Source: Mrakia gelida (taxonomy: Eukaryota > Basidiomycota > Tremellomycetes > Cystofilobasidiales > Mrakiaceae). Taken from it: DNA of 64,000 nt. The stretch is from contig BRON01000017.1 in NCBI GenBank assembly GCA_024345305.1, positions 978,510 to 1,042,509 on the forward strand, in the 5' to 3' direction. The position numbers and the translations under genes were made by a program. Shown here piece by piece: positions 43,577 through 55,282 of the stretch; within the stretch, counting starts at the first letter, position 1, and each line of letters starts with the position of its first letter. The notes beneath the pieces are model-generated. The model had not been told where the DNA came from. It searched no databases and saw only the letters and a program-made list of their open reading frames with translations.

Positions 43577-44582
43577 CTTGGAGAGTTGAGTTTCTGAGCT
43601 TGTGGAGGGAAGATCGAAGGAGAAGCGTTGCCCCGTGGGAGCATGCAAGGGTTGGAAGGGAGATCGAGATGGAAGCCGGTTCGTTGAGGGAGGAGGAGGT
43701 CGAGCTAGCGAGGGAGAGGAGGTGGATGGAAGAACGAGGGTGGGAAGGGTACGATTGACGATGGTGGTTTGAGGGAGAGGGAAGGAAGTTTCAGTCCTGT
43801 GACGACCCTCGTCTTTTTAGTCTGCTGCCGAGAGGAGAGGAGATGAACCGCTTGGTTCGTTGGAGGGAGACCAAACGAGAGCGAGAGCGAGGGAAGCGGT
43901 GAGGGAGAGGAGGATGGGGAGGGTAGCAATCAAGAGAAGGCACTGCTCCTGCCAGAGATAGCTCGTTCGGAAAGAAAAGCAGGCTGAGTGCATATATGCG
44001 CTTTCGAAGCAGAGAGGGCGATATGGAGGGAACGAGAGAGAGCAGAGAGGAGGTCGGTGACGTTCGACGACGGAGGATCAGACGGAACCCCTGTGTGGGC
44101 GACCAGCGGGAGAGCGAGCCAGGCCTCGGGGAAGTTTTTCACTTCGTTCGTTCAAGCGTCTCTAGAGGCGAGCTGAGAGTTGCTCGTCAGCTGGGATGTG
44201 AGGGAAGAAGGAGGGAGGAGACTCTGCTGGTCGTTTGGAAGAGAGAAGGAAGGACGTTGAGCTTCGACGAAGATCGTTCCTCTTTCCTCGTCGTCAGGGA
44301 GGGCTCTCTGAGCCAGCCAGGTCAGATTTCCTCATCTCGGAGTCAAAACGAGATGACGGAGTATACAATCTCGCTTCTTGATTTCTCTTCCAAGAAATCC
44401 TAACCAAAAAAAAACGAACCCATCTCGTCGGCCTCTCGCCTCCTCTCTCCTCTCTCGCCCAACATCCACCGCACCTCCCATCCAGCTCAACCCTCTATCT
44501 CTCCCTCTCCCTTCACTCACCCAAACAACACACCACACCACCCTCTTCTTCCCCTCACCCATCGTCGCCCTTCAACTTTTCC
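43577..44582. other. Region between the copia element and RPT6
   Basis: About 1 kb. The first 180 bases are open on + and encode an Arg/Glu-rich segment (EMEAGSLREEEVELAR) ending at 43,758, reminiscent of the charged helix of genes X and X'. It has no start of its own and may be an exon remnant. The rest is RPT6 upstream sequence; no TATA box is evident near the RPT6 start. Confidence 0.4.
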
Positions 44583-47110
44583 ATGTCCCCGATCGCTGTG
44601 TCTTCCCGTCCTAGCGGAGGCGACGTCCACTCGTACTACATCTCCAAGATCGAGAAGTCGGAACTCTCCATCAACAAGAAGACTCAGAACCTTAGGAGGC
44701 TGGAGGCTCAGAGGAACGCGCTGAATGCTAGAGGTTAGTCACCTCTCACTTGTATATAGTCTTCGCTAGGGAGAGAGAGTGGGGAGGAGAAGGAAGGGAA
44801 GGAGAAGGGAAGGGGGAGACGATGAGCTTGCGTTGGAAGGAGGAGGAGGAGGAGAGAGATGAGGAGCTCGTACTCTTCCCTTTCCAGCTTCGTCGTTGGG
44901 GGATGAGAGAGGGACTATATGCGCCTTTGGGAGGCATGGCTGGGACTGGAGGGAACGATGCTCCTCGGTGGGAGAGCGATGAGAAGAGGACAGCATGGGA
45001 GGAGGAGGAGGTGGAAGCGTGGAGGTCGACTCGACAGCTTCCATCTTCCTTCTTTCCACCCGAGTGAGAGCTTCTAAGCTATCGAGCCACCCCTGGAACT
45101 TGCTTGTATGCACCTTCGATCTTCTAGGAAGATGCTCGAAGTTCTTGCAGCTCCCTGGGAGCCACGTCGAACGGCATCGCACCCTCCGTCAGCGAGGAGA
45201 GGGGAAGGAGAAGGGCGAGCTGACGAGAAGGAACGAACGAGCTGACCTTCCCTTTCCTTTCCTTCGTTGCTTGCGTCAGTTCGTCTGCTGAGAGAGGAGC
45301 TTCAACTGCTACAAGAGCCTGGAAGCTACGTCGGAGAGGTCGTCAAGGTCATGGGGAAGGACAAGGTGCTCGTCAAGGTCCAGCCTGAAGGGAAGTACGG
45401 TGAGTTGAGCGGTTTCTCTTCGTTTCATTCTTCCTGAGAGCAGAGTTTTCTCTCCCATACTCACCCCCTTCTTCTCTCCTTCTCTACCCACCTCACTAGT
45501 CGTCGACTTCGCCCCCGACATCGACGTCAACCTCCTCACTCCCAACCTCCGCGTCGCCCTTCGTTCGGACTCGTACAAACTCCACAAGATCCTCCCCAAC
45601 AAGATCGACCCTCTCGTTTCCCTCATGATGGTCGAGAAGGTTCCCGACTCCACGTACGAAATGGTCGGAGGACTCGACAAGCAGATCAAGGAGGTCAAGG
45701 AGGTCATCGAACTCCCCATCAAGCACCCAGAACTGTTCGACGCTCTCGGAATCGCTCAGCCCAAGGGAGTCCTCCTCTACGGACCTCCTGGAACGGGAAA
45801 GACCCTCCTCGCGAGGGCTGTGGCCCACCACACGGACTGTCGGTTCATTCGAGTCAGTGGGTCGGAGCTGGTGCAGAAGTACATCGGAGAGGGAAGCAGG
45901 ATGGTCAGGGAGTTGTTCGTGATGGCGAGGGAGCATGCGCCGAGTATCATCTTCATGGACGAGATTGATAGTATCGGAAGCTCGAGGAACGAGGGTGGAG
46001 GAGGAGACTCGGAGGTGCAGAGGACGATGTTGGAGTTGTTGAACCAGTTGGATGGGTTCGAGCCGACGAAGAACATCAAGGTGAGCTCGAGATCTCCTTC
46101 CTTTCCTTCCATCCTTCGCGACCCTTCGAGCTCGAGCTGATTCATACCTCGCTTCGTCGTCTCCTTCCCAGGTCATCATGGCTACCAATCGAATAGGTCC
46201 GTCCTTCCTCCTTCCCTCTCCTCCATCGCCCCTTCTCGACGTTCGCCCGTTTCGTTCGACATCAAACTCGACCTCAAGCTCACCCTTCCTCCTTCCCCCC
46301 TCGCCCTTACAGACATCCTCGACTCCGCTCTCCTCCGACCCGGGCGAATCGACAGGAAGATCGAGTTCCCTCCTCCCGGTCCCGAAGCTCGAGTGTCCAT
46401 CTTGCGAATTCATTCCAGGAAGGTGAGCTTCGTCGTTCCCTGCCTTCGTTCTTCGCGAGGGGACCTCGAAACTGATTCTCGACCTCTTCCCTCCCTCCCC
46501 TTCGTGTCGATCGTGTAGATGTCCCTCCAACGAGGAATCAACTTCCGAGCTCTCGCTGAGAAGATGGGCAACTGCTCGGGTGCTGAGGGTGAGTCGGTTC
46601 GATTGCTTTCGTTCACTTCGCTCGGTCGCCCTGGCTGGCTTCACGAACGAAAAGTTGAGCTAACCTTCCCTCCTTCTGGCTCCCTTTTCACTTTTTCAGT
46701 TCGAGGTATCTGCACCGAAGCCGGTTCGTTCATCCTCTCCTCTCTCCCTCCCCGTGCTCGGCCAGCATGGTCGTCGCATCACTCGAGAGCTGACCCTCCC
46801 TCGCTCTCCTCTCCTCCTCGTTTCGTTCGTTTCGTTCCGTCTCGTTCGTCACCACAGGAATGTACGCTCTTCGAGAACGACGAATCCACGTTGGAGGAGA
46901 GGACTTCGAGATGGCCATTGCTAGTTCGTTTCACCTTTCTTTCCTCTCTCACTCCTCCCACCCTTTCCCGCCCTCGACCACACTTCGTCGAGAGAGACGC
47001 ACCGAAACTGACCTTCTCTTCTCACTTCCGTTCGTCTTCGCTTTCGTCTCGCAGAGGTCCTTAAGAAAAACTCGGAGTCCAACACCTCGGTTGGGAAGCT
47101 CTTCTCGTAG
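44583..47110 (+). CDS. RPT6: 26S proteasome regulatory ATPase subunit Rpt6
   Basis: One of six AAA+ ATPases in the proteasome base that unfold substrates and feed them to the 20S core. The ATG at 44,583 gives [10 protein letters not shown], then a coiled coil ([20 protein letters not shown]). The next exons are [19 protein letters not shown] and [20 protein letters not shown] (the OB domain). The ATPase follows: [15 protein letters not shown] (Walker A, near 45,790), [11 protein letters not shown] (Walker B, near 45,955), VIMATNRID and [16 protein letters not shown] with the Arg fingers. It ends [24 protein letters not shown]. The [20 protein letters not shown] block and C-terminus identify the Rpt6/Sug1/PSMC5 branch. 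About eight introns; no defects seen. Confidence 0.96.
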
Positions 47111-47411
47111 TCGTCGTCTCGCGTTTCGGAGCGTTCGTTTTGAGGGGGTGGTTCGGAGGGCTGGGGAGAGATTTGATGAGCGCCTTTCTTTGGTTGCTTT
47201 ATCTTTGGGGTGGCTGGAGAGGTCGGGGAGCGAAAGCAAGGGGAGGGAGGGAAGGGAAGGGAAGGAAGAGAAAACAAGCGAGGTGAACGACCAAACGCGA
47301 CAGCAATCGTTCAGCGACGTCTTTCGCTCTCTTCAGCCCCACCCGATCTGCTTTGGGCCAACTGATCCATCTCTTCTCGGAATAACCTCCCTCATATCTA
47401 TCACCCAGCAT

Positions 47412-48594
47412 CTACACAAACGCGAACGCGAAGGAAAGACCCACGACTCCTACGACGAAACCAAGCAAACCCTTCGCGACGCGCTCCCCAGCTGCTCCTT
47501 GGCTCGCTCCCCCACCTGCTCCAACAGCACTGCTCCCGTCCGGGTTCGTAGGTGGATTAGTGACGTTGGCAGCTGGGACGGTCAAGTTGAAGAGCTCGAG
47601 GGAAGAGTAGGCGCCTTTGATGGGCGAAGAAACAAGAAGATGACAAACGAAGCAAAGAAGGGTGGTGAGTCAGTTTTTGGAAGAAGGGAGGAGAAGTGGA
47701 GGGAAAGGGGGCGGGGAAGGTAGGTAGTAGGGGCACAGAGGTGATGGTGAGTGTGGAAGGAAGAAGAGGACTCACTTCCCTGAGGCCTGACCTCGAAGGG
47801 TTGAGACTTCACAAAGATGTTGGTCGGGTCGTCTATCTCGGAGAGGGTCAGGGTGTCTGTTGAAGCATCACAGACTGGTTCAGTCTCCTTGATCAATTCG
47901 AGGCTCGAGAGACTATCGCTCCCCGGCGGAAGCAAGGAGGAAAACGAGAGGGGGGAGGGAGGGGAAAGAAGAGACGCGACGCGTCGCAACGTACAGTTGA
48001 CTCCCGGCTTCAAGAAAACAGGTGCTGAAACATTGACGTTGAAGGCTGTAGATGGAGCTTGGACACTCTCACCTCGTCCGGTTGCGATGATGAGAGTCTC
48101 CTCCCTGTGGAAGTTCGAGCGAGGGAGGTCAGAAAGTCGTCGGGGAGGACGACGCGCGCAAACAAGACGGAGATTTCGATGGAACAAACTTCGGGAGGAG
48201 TGAGGTATTGGTGTTGTACATCCTGGCAGCGTAAGAGGAAGGGAAGGACCCGGACGTTTGGCTGTAGATCCGAGTGAGCGAAAGGTGAGCGAGAAGGCGA
48301 AACGAAAAGTCGAGCCGCCGAGCTCATTCAAGCTCATGGAAGAACTGCACGTACAAGGTGTTTTGCTGGATCCGAGACGGCAGTCGACGAAAAGGTCAAG
48401 GTAGAGATAGTCAGCGAGGTTGATGTCTATCTGATGATCCGACAAAGCATGCGAAAGGAGCTGAAAAGAAGCTCAAAACTCACAGCGTTCTCGACCCACC
48501 AACTTTCGCTCGACGGATGAAGGATGGTGAGTTCCGCAGCAGCTGGCGCCGCAAGGGAGAGGGAGAATATGGGTAGGAGGAATGACGAGAGCAT
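47412..48594 (-). CDS. Kre9/Knh1-like GPI-type secreted protein (Z')
   Basis: Same exon plan as Z. The ATG at 48,594 gives a signal peptide MLSSFLLPIFSLSLAAPAAA, then ELTILHPSSESWWVENA and a tiny exon QNTL with a GTACGT donor. A later exon reads ETLIIATGRGESVQAPSTAF and NVNVSAPVFLKPGVN, joining to YTLTLSEIDDPTNIFVKSQ and FEVRPQG. The last exon gives AYSSLELFNLTVPAANVTN with N-glycosylation sites and ends in a hydrophobic GLLGFVVGVVGLSFAFAFV, a likely GPI-anchor signal. Fungal Kre9/Knh1-type proteins act in cell-wall beta-glucan assembly or as small surface proteins. Here the Arg codon (CGA) that is a stop in Z is intact. The junctions of one middle exon are not resolved. Confidence 0.66.
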
Positions 48595-48955
48595 GGTAGA
48601 CGAAGACGTAGTTGGGAGGAAGGAAGGAAAGCTCACCACTTAGGTTTCGACGCTTTGCCGACGGCGCGCTTGGCTCTCGGGCTCGTCATCTCGTTGTCGC
48701 GTGAAAACCTGTTCGACGCGTCTTCTCGGTCCCTGAAAACGGCTGAAGCGATCGTATAGGTGTATCAGCAACGATACATCGAGCATATCAGAGCTTGATC
48801 CTACTAGTAACGAGGGAAAGAGGACAAGAGGGCGAGCGGAGTTTTCAAAGACGGTGAGCTTGTCGCGAGTTCATTTGTTCTGTCACGTCCCTCCTTTTTG
48901 CTCCGACAGTCTCTGCCGACAGGAGGAACAGGTGACGGCAGGTGTTGACTGGGAG
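47412..48955 (-). repeat. Segmental duplication, copy 2 (Z' gene plus upstream DNA)
   Basis: Partner of 19,861-21,410 in the same orientation, about 27.5 kb away. The upstream part is nearly identical (for example GATCGTATAGGTGTATCAGC in both). Confidence 0.8.
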
Positions 48956-51900
48956 GAGCAAGCCTGAGGAGAAGAAATCGAGAGTAAAACGAAGCGGGAG
49001 GGGGGGACGAGGGAGGAGGAAGGCTGCGAAGGACTCACTCGTTCCCTTCTCCTCCCCTTTCTTGCTTGAGCACGTTTTTTTTTTTTTTCCTTTTTCCGAG
49101 ACAGAGGAATCGAAACGAAGCCTCGGACACGTTCGAACGCGTCTCTACGATCGTTCGTTCTCTCGGAATCAAGCGTTTCCCTCTTTCCCTTGACTGATCC
49201 CCTTTCCTCGCCGAGAATGCAAATTTTGGTTTGACTCGACGGGAGTCGAATCCGAGATACTCTACTACTCTATCAACCTCGGACGCTTTCAACCGTGTTC
49301 TTAGAGCTCACCGTTCTCGTTTTATCTCACTTGGGGATCACTTCAACTCAAGGGAGGGAGGGGGACGAGAGGACGCGACCGAGAGAGAGAACGACTGATC
49401 CCCTTCTCTCGCCGCTCCCTGGTTTCTTTCTTGATCGACGCTCTCACTCTTTCCCGTCGTTACTGACCCCTCCCCCGACCTGGGAAGCGCTCAACCGAGA
49501 AAGGAAAGGTCTCGGTCTTCGCAGGAGGGAGCGAAAACCTCTTTCCCTTCACTCATCCCCTCTCAGAAGGCTAGCAGAATGGAGAATCAAGCTTGCACTC
49601 TGCTTGCGACGTTTACAGCTAGCCCAAGGGTCGACAGAGCGCTGGAGACTTCGGAAAGTTTATTGGTTACGTAACCTCTTCCTTCCCCTCCATCTCGAAC
49701 GAGGAAGCCATTTCAAGTTGACCTCAAACGGCCATCATCTCCTCCCACCTTTCTTCCCTCTCTCTCCGTCCCGTCTCCCCCCCTCCATCAAGACGACTCT
49801 TATCGCTTCAGGAGCACATGGGGACTGCTCAACGTCGGCGTATATACACGAGGTGAGTGGATGGCTCAAACGAACGAACGATCGAAAGAAGGAGGGAAAG
49901 AAGTGTGAGCTCGAAGCTGACGTCGACGTTTGCTTCTTCGATGTTTCGTTCGACGGTCTAGCAGGCTCAATCTTGTCGCTCCTAGAATCGAGGCTCGTAT
50001 GTATACTGGGATTAGGCTGGGAGAGGTGAGTGGATGGGCAGGGGAAGGAAGGGTTGGAGGTTGTGGAGCGAGCTGGAGCTGACCTGTCGTTCTTGCTCGT
50101 TTGCTCATTTTCTGCTCTATACAGCTTTCGCCAACTCGAAGTGACACTCTCCAAGGCCTCCGAGCTCTTCTTCATCTCTGGGACTATGGATCTAGCTCGC
50201 TTCGGTGGATTTCCTCGCTCGCTCGCGAGTTGACTTCATTGACGTCGACCGCGCTCCGGCGCTCCATCGCTCCATCGACTCGTCCCACGCCTCAGCTCCA
50301 TCCACCTCCGCTATCCTCTGACGGGGTCAAAGGAAGGAAGAACGAGCTAAGGATGGTTGGACGCGGTGGAGAGTTGGGATGGATCGGATCGGTCGTTTGA
50401 GCGAGGGAGGTAGAAAGGGCGGGAGGTTGGAGCTCGACTCACGAGGTGGATTCTCTGCGTTCGTTCGTTCGTTTCGTTCGCTTCTCGTCCCCTTACCTCC
50501 CTCTCTCTCTCTCCTTTCCCTCCGTCTCACTGTCATTGCGCGAGACGGAATGCCAGGGACGAGGTCGCACGTTGCTGCCGCGTCTTTCCTCTCCGCCGTC
50601 TCGTCCCTCTTGTGCGTCGACGTCCGCTCGACAAGCTTCTTTCGAGGCCTTTCTCCCCTTTCATCATCTCTCCCAACCTCCCCACCTCACTCAAGATTGA
50701 GACTCTGGTCCGTGTGTAGGTTTTGCGAGGTAGATGATTGGGAGATTGGTCTTGAGAGGAGTGGTCGAAGCGAAGAGCGCGTCGAGGTCACTCATTTCTC
50801 CCTCCCTACGATCTCGTCTCTTCCTCTTTCATCTCCATCTCTGCTCGTACTTTTGCATCTCCATCTCTTTTGCTTTCTCTCTCTCTCTCTTTCTCCTTTC
50901 ATCTGTCCCTCTTCTCCTTCCTTCTCTTCGTCGTCGTCGTCGTCGTTGTCGTCCACGTCCATCTCTCTTCTCCTCCTCCACATTCCCTCTCGGCACCGAT
51001 CCATCGCTCTGGTGTCTTGGATTCGATGTCGGTTGGGAAGTGGAGGTCGGGCGAGAGACCGTGAGGCAGAAGTCGAGGTGCGTGGAGGAGTGGAGTATGC
51101 TCGTCAAGGCGCGAACCCTCTGATTTCCTCTCTCTTCCTGCTGTTCTTTTAACCTCCCTCTCCCTCTTAGAACGTTTCCGGGTACTTGACTCTTTGACCG
51201 CTCTCACCTTTCTCTCTCTTCCCTCTTCTCCTTTTCTCCGCTCGCGTTTCTCCTTTGCGTCGCGTCGTCCAACTTTTCACCTCTTCAGCTTTTCATCCCC
51301 CTTGCCCCCAACCCCGCATCTGTCTTGGCCAGGTCACCATCAAGCTGAGACGAATGCGGTGCTGTGACCCTCGGGGGATGTCAAGATTGAAGCGAGGACT
51401 CAGAATGCACGGAGCGATAGCAAAGGCGAGGGGGAGGCGTCGCTGCTCGTCTTCGTCCTTCTTCCTTCTCACGCAACAAGGTTATCTCTCCTTTCCTTTT
51501 TCTCAGTTCTTTCCTCTTTGCTTAACTACCTCTCTTTCCCTTCCTTTCCTCTTCTGCTTCAACCCTCATTGCGTCGGACGCGTCGAGGGACCTCCCCTCT
51601 CGCTCCTTTTCTTTAACCCGTCTCCCCACTGCCCCGCGTCATCCCAGTCCTTGCGACAGAGCTACTAGCTCCTGACGCTGCTGCGATTCGGTGTTGATCA
51701 GGCAGGCGGTAGATCGGCTTGCATCTCCCTTCTCGTCGGTTGAAGTCGAGTCGCGTCGAGTTGAGTTGAGCGAGCACTCACCGAGTCACCTCTTTCTCCG
51801 TCACGTCCCTTCTTTTTCCTCGGTAGCCAAAAGCGAAGAACACCGTTCTCTTCTCTGTGGTGTGCCCGACGCTCGCTCTGGTCTCTTCATCTCGGAGTGA

Positions 51901-52542
51901 GGAGGCGAGAGCAGAGGGGTGAGCTGCTTCAGAGCACGAGCAGACAAGCGAGTCGCTCAGTCGCGTCTGTTCTTTTCCTCCCACTCTCTCCTTCTTTACT
52001 CGCTTTAGGCCCACGATCGCTTGCTGTTTCCTCTATCGGACGGGGATTTCCTTCGCTCTCATCCACATCTGCGGCCTTAACGGGCTGCAAGGCGAGGGAG
52101 AGAGCGTGAGACTCGCGTCGTCTGGAGGTCGGACGTGTCGGTTTGATCTTCCACATCTGTTCTTCTTCTTTCTTCATTTTGTGCCTGTGAGCTCTTGCCT
52201 CTTCTACGCGAACCCTCTCCAGTTTCTCTCACCCTCCATCCCACGCGGAACTAGAGTCAGCGAGCAACTGAAGAGAGACGATCAGAGGTCGCATCGCGTC
52301 CGGCCGCTTCTTTCCCCTCCAGTTTCCCTTCTCTTGCTCTTGTCTCTTTTGCCCTCACGTATCACCATTCAGGTCATACCTCCGGGCTACTACGTCCATC
52401 TGCTCCAAACTGATCCCAAAGGGAGAGGTTGTGAGAGCAGCTCGACGCGCCGACACGTTCGCATCATTCCGCTGATCTTCTGCCATATTTACCGCCGCTT
52501 CGGACTATGAAATATTCCTTGGAGACCAATGAAAGCAAGCTT
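48956..52542. other. Gene-poor stretch with scattered intron-like signals
   Basis: About 3.6 kb where I cannot support a gene. There is a long T tract near 49,074-49,088. Between about 49,790 and 50,234 three exon-like pieces, separated by GTGAGTGGATGG-type donors and CTGAC-acceptor pairs, can be joined in frame to read ILSLLESRLVCILGLGW and FRQLEVTLSKASELFF. No start or family can be assigned. Elsewhere (50,400-52,500) GAGCTGACC-like branch words recur without clear exons. The style resembles decayed genes or non-coding transcripts. Confidence 0.35.
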
Positions 52543-53229
52543 TTCCAAAACTGGTGAGTCAGCTGCTCTCCCTTTCCAAAAGCGGCGAGTTGAGAGATAA
52601 AGGATTCGTTCTTCCTCTAGATGCATCTAAATTGTACTTCTGCCTTGCCCACCTCTCTGTAGAGCCTGAGAACTTGTTCCACCGCGTAGGAAACCGAGCA
52701 CACGAGCTTTCCAAAAACGCAAGTCGAGGAAAGGGATGGAGAGCAGGACGTGGGTGACGGGTTTTTGGGTTCGATCCTCATTTCAGCTGGTTGATTCTAT
52801 ATCCAGCAGAACACATACGAGGATTGCCAGCCAGAAAGAACACTAGGAGAACTCCAGAAGACCACTTTCCAAAGTGGTGAATCTCTCTGACTCCCTCTTC
52901 CAAAACTGGCGAGTCGAGAGGAAGGACCTGCTAAGAGTTCGTCCCCCGTCCGGGTCCTTTCCGGCTCCTTCCAAAGGCCCTTCTTTAGCACGTTGAGCAT
53001 CGTAGAGAGCTGAGAAGAGGGCTCAGAGAGCGAGAAAAGTGAGCTTTCCCAAACTGGCAAGTCCCTCCGAAAGCGGCAGGTCTCCTTTCCGAGACTGGCG
53101 AGCCTCCTGGTCGCGTCTTTCTCTCTCGTTCTGGCCCTCATTCTGTAGCAAAGGAGGAGGGGCTCGAGCAAAAACAGCCCAGACGCGACCCCTTTCCAAA
53201 AGTGGCAAGGCTTTCCAAAAGTGGCGGAT
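52543..53229 (+). repeat. Cluster of an 18-bp dispersed motif, about ten copies
   Basis: Consensus TTCCAAAACTGGCGAGTC. Copies lie near 52,543, 52,574, 52,709, 52,867, 52,898, 53,046, 53,065, 53,087, 53,194 and 53,213, all in the same orientation with 0-5 changes by eye and irregular spacing. I saw no comparable cluster elsewhere in the window. Confidence 0.7.
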
Positions 53230-53502
53230 GGTCGGACGCGTTCAAGTCAAGCGACGTCAGGTTTGACCATTGCAACGATTCGACCTGATTTAGGGTATGC
53301 TCGCTCGTGCGTATCGACAGTTCTTACACCTCGCGACACGTAGAAGGACCCGCATCGCAAAGAGCTCCAAGGGCAAAGGGCTGAAACGAGAGCAAACCCG
53401 GGCCCACCCAGCGCGCGAGTGAGCGAAGCCTGCCTCAGTTCGAGCGTTGTGATTTCCGGTTTCTGCACTCCCCTCTCCCCTCCCTCTCCTAACGGTATGC
53501 GC

Positions 53503-53595
53503 CCCGTTCCAACGCGTTGGAACGGGCCCCTGCGTATCCCTCGGGATACGCATGCGTATCCCTCGAGCGTTCCAACAGGCTTTCCGAGGGATACG
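53503..53595. repeat. Nested perfect palindromes
   Basis: A 24-bp perfect palindrome at 53,503-53,526 (centre AACGCGTT) is followed by a 20-bp perfect palindrome GGGATACGCATGCGTATCCC at 53,543-53,562. The GCGTATCCC arm also pairs with an upstream copy through a 2-base loop (53,532-53,551), and a further GGGATACGC lies near 53,587. The stretch could extrude alternative hairpins. Confidence 0.85.
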
Positions 53596-53868
53596 CAACT
53601 TGCGTTGCCTCGTTCTCCCTCCCCTTTCCATCAAATCACAAACGGGAAAAACGACCAGCGAGATCTACCTACGAAGCACAATGTATCAGAAGCCCGGCTC
53701 CGTCCGAGAAGATCTGCATGGCCGACAGCGATTCTCCCGAGAGGTACCTCAAAACGAAGGAGAGGGCGAGCTCGAGCTGACTTCCGCGAGTTCTTTTCCA
53801 GGAGCTCAATCCTCTCTCTTTTCGCTGCCCTGTATACTCAAGGCCGAAACCGCGGATTGTAAAGAGCT

Positions 53869-54163
53869 GGAGTCGTTGGTACATAGCTCTAGTATGTCCC
53901 CTAAAGAGGGCTTAGCTCTGGAGTGAAGATTTGCCGACGTCTCGAGGTTGAAAGGTATGAGCTCAAGCTCACCTCTGAGCTCCTTCTCCTCTCGCCCATG
54001 GAGCTGTGAGCCTTCGTAGCAGGAAAACCTGCTCGCTCGAATGGGGTTAGGGTCTATATACCTACTTCTCATATTTGGATCTACTGCAACGACCCCCTCG
54101 CAGCAGCAACGAACCTGCCGATGGAAAAAGGAGCTTTCCGTTCGTTCAAGCTCAACCCCCACC
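53869..54163 (+). repeat. Leader repeat, copy upstream of the helicase gene
   Basis: The first 59 bases are identical to 61,931-61,989 (for example CATAGCTCTAGTATGTCCCC). Diverged similarity then continues to the shared TTCGTTCAAGCTCAACCCCC. Weaker matches continue to about 54,790. Confidence 0.82.
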
Positions 54164-55282
54164 TCCCCCCCTCTCCCCCTCCTCCCTCGCTTACCTCCTA
54201 CGACAGCAGCTGCGCTCTTCCTGAACCCTCCTGCCCCTTTGGTACTCTAGGATCGACCTGGGCGATGGGAGGGTGGTTTCATAAATTGGTGGATCTACAA
54301 AGCCGTGGACCGAAGGGGACGAGCTCCGGGTCAATCGCGTGTCTTCGACGAGAAGTCGCGGACCTGCTCTCTCCCCCAACCACATCGACATCGACCTCTT
54401 CCCTTGACACCTTCCTTTCTATTTCCACTTCCCCTTACCAACAACTTGTCAGATCCTACGAGGGGCCAGCCTCCTTCCCAAGGACCCACTGGAGCAGTGC
54501 TCGAACGGCAGACTTGGTGAGCTCCCTCGCCTTATCGCTCCCTTATCGCTTCCCTTTCCTCAACCCCTCCTCCTCTCGCAAAGGAAGGGAAGTCCTTTCT
54601 CTTGAGCTTCTATGTTGGGAGTGTATCCTCTGGGGTGTATAGAACCCACTGAGAACGTGGATGTATGCTGGGAAGGTCTCGCGTTGGAAGGAAGGAAGGA
54701 GGAGCTCGCTCGCTCGCTCATGACTCGGTCTTGCCCTCCTCCTTCCCTTCCCTCCTCCACGAGCAAGCTCGATGCTGACTCTCTTTCCTCCCCTTCCCTC
54801 TCTACCAGGAACTTCTCCCCCACTCCTCCTCTACTCCCATTCATCCAACGGACCCGATCTGCTGTCACAACCCTCTCGAGCTTCCTTTGAAAGCGACCTC
54901 AGCCAACCCTCCTTCCCCTTTGGAACCCTCGCTGAACGAGCACTCGAGAGACCTTCTCGTAGGATCCAAGTGAGTCTTTTGCTTTCCGCTATGGAGTTGG
55001 AGGTAGGGAGAGGTCGGAAAATGTGTGGCCTGCCCGGGGAGGGTTAGCGTTAGAGGGAGAGGGAAGGAAGGAAGGAGGAGAAGGAAGGAGGAGTTGCGAG
55101 CTCGAGCTGACCATCGTTCTTCCCTTCACCTCACTCGCTCTCCCTCCTTTCCCCTTCCCTCTCAGGTTCTTTCTTTGATCACGTATGTTCTTCTCGCATA
55201 CATCAATCTTCTCATACCATCCCCCCACCACTTGGCTCTGTTCTGACTCTCGATTGGCCGTCTCTCGTTCGCGCTCGAGCAG
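54164..55282. other. Region upstream of the helicase gene
   Basis: About 1.1 kb with no confident coding exon. It contains GTGAGT donors and CTGAC-acceptor pairs and partial similarity to the sequence downstream of the helicase gene (62,239-62,640), so it may be a transcribed, spliced leader. A TATA-like word precedes it (GTCTATATACC near 54,052). Confidence 0.4.

Noticed and set aside
50379..51152. 257-codon frame in the gene-poor region
   Set aside because: Low-complexity Ser/Leu/Arg composition from a CT-rich tract, with no homology and no consistent splicing context.
52740..52800. Possible tRNA B box (GGTTCGATCC)
   Set aside because: No cloverleaf around it; an isolated match.
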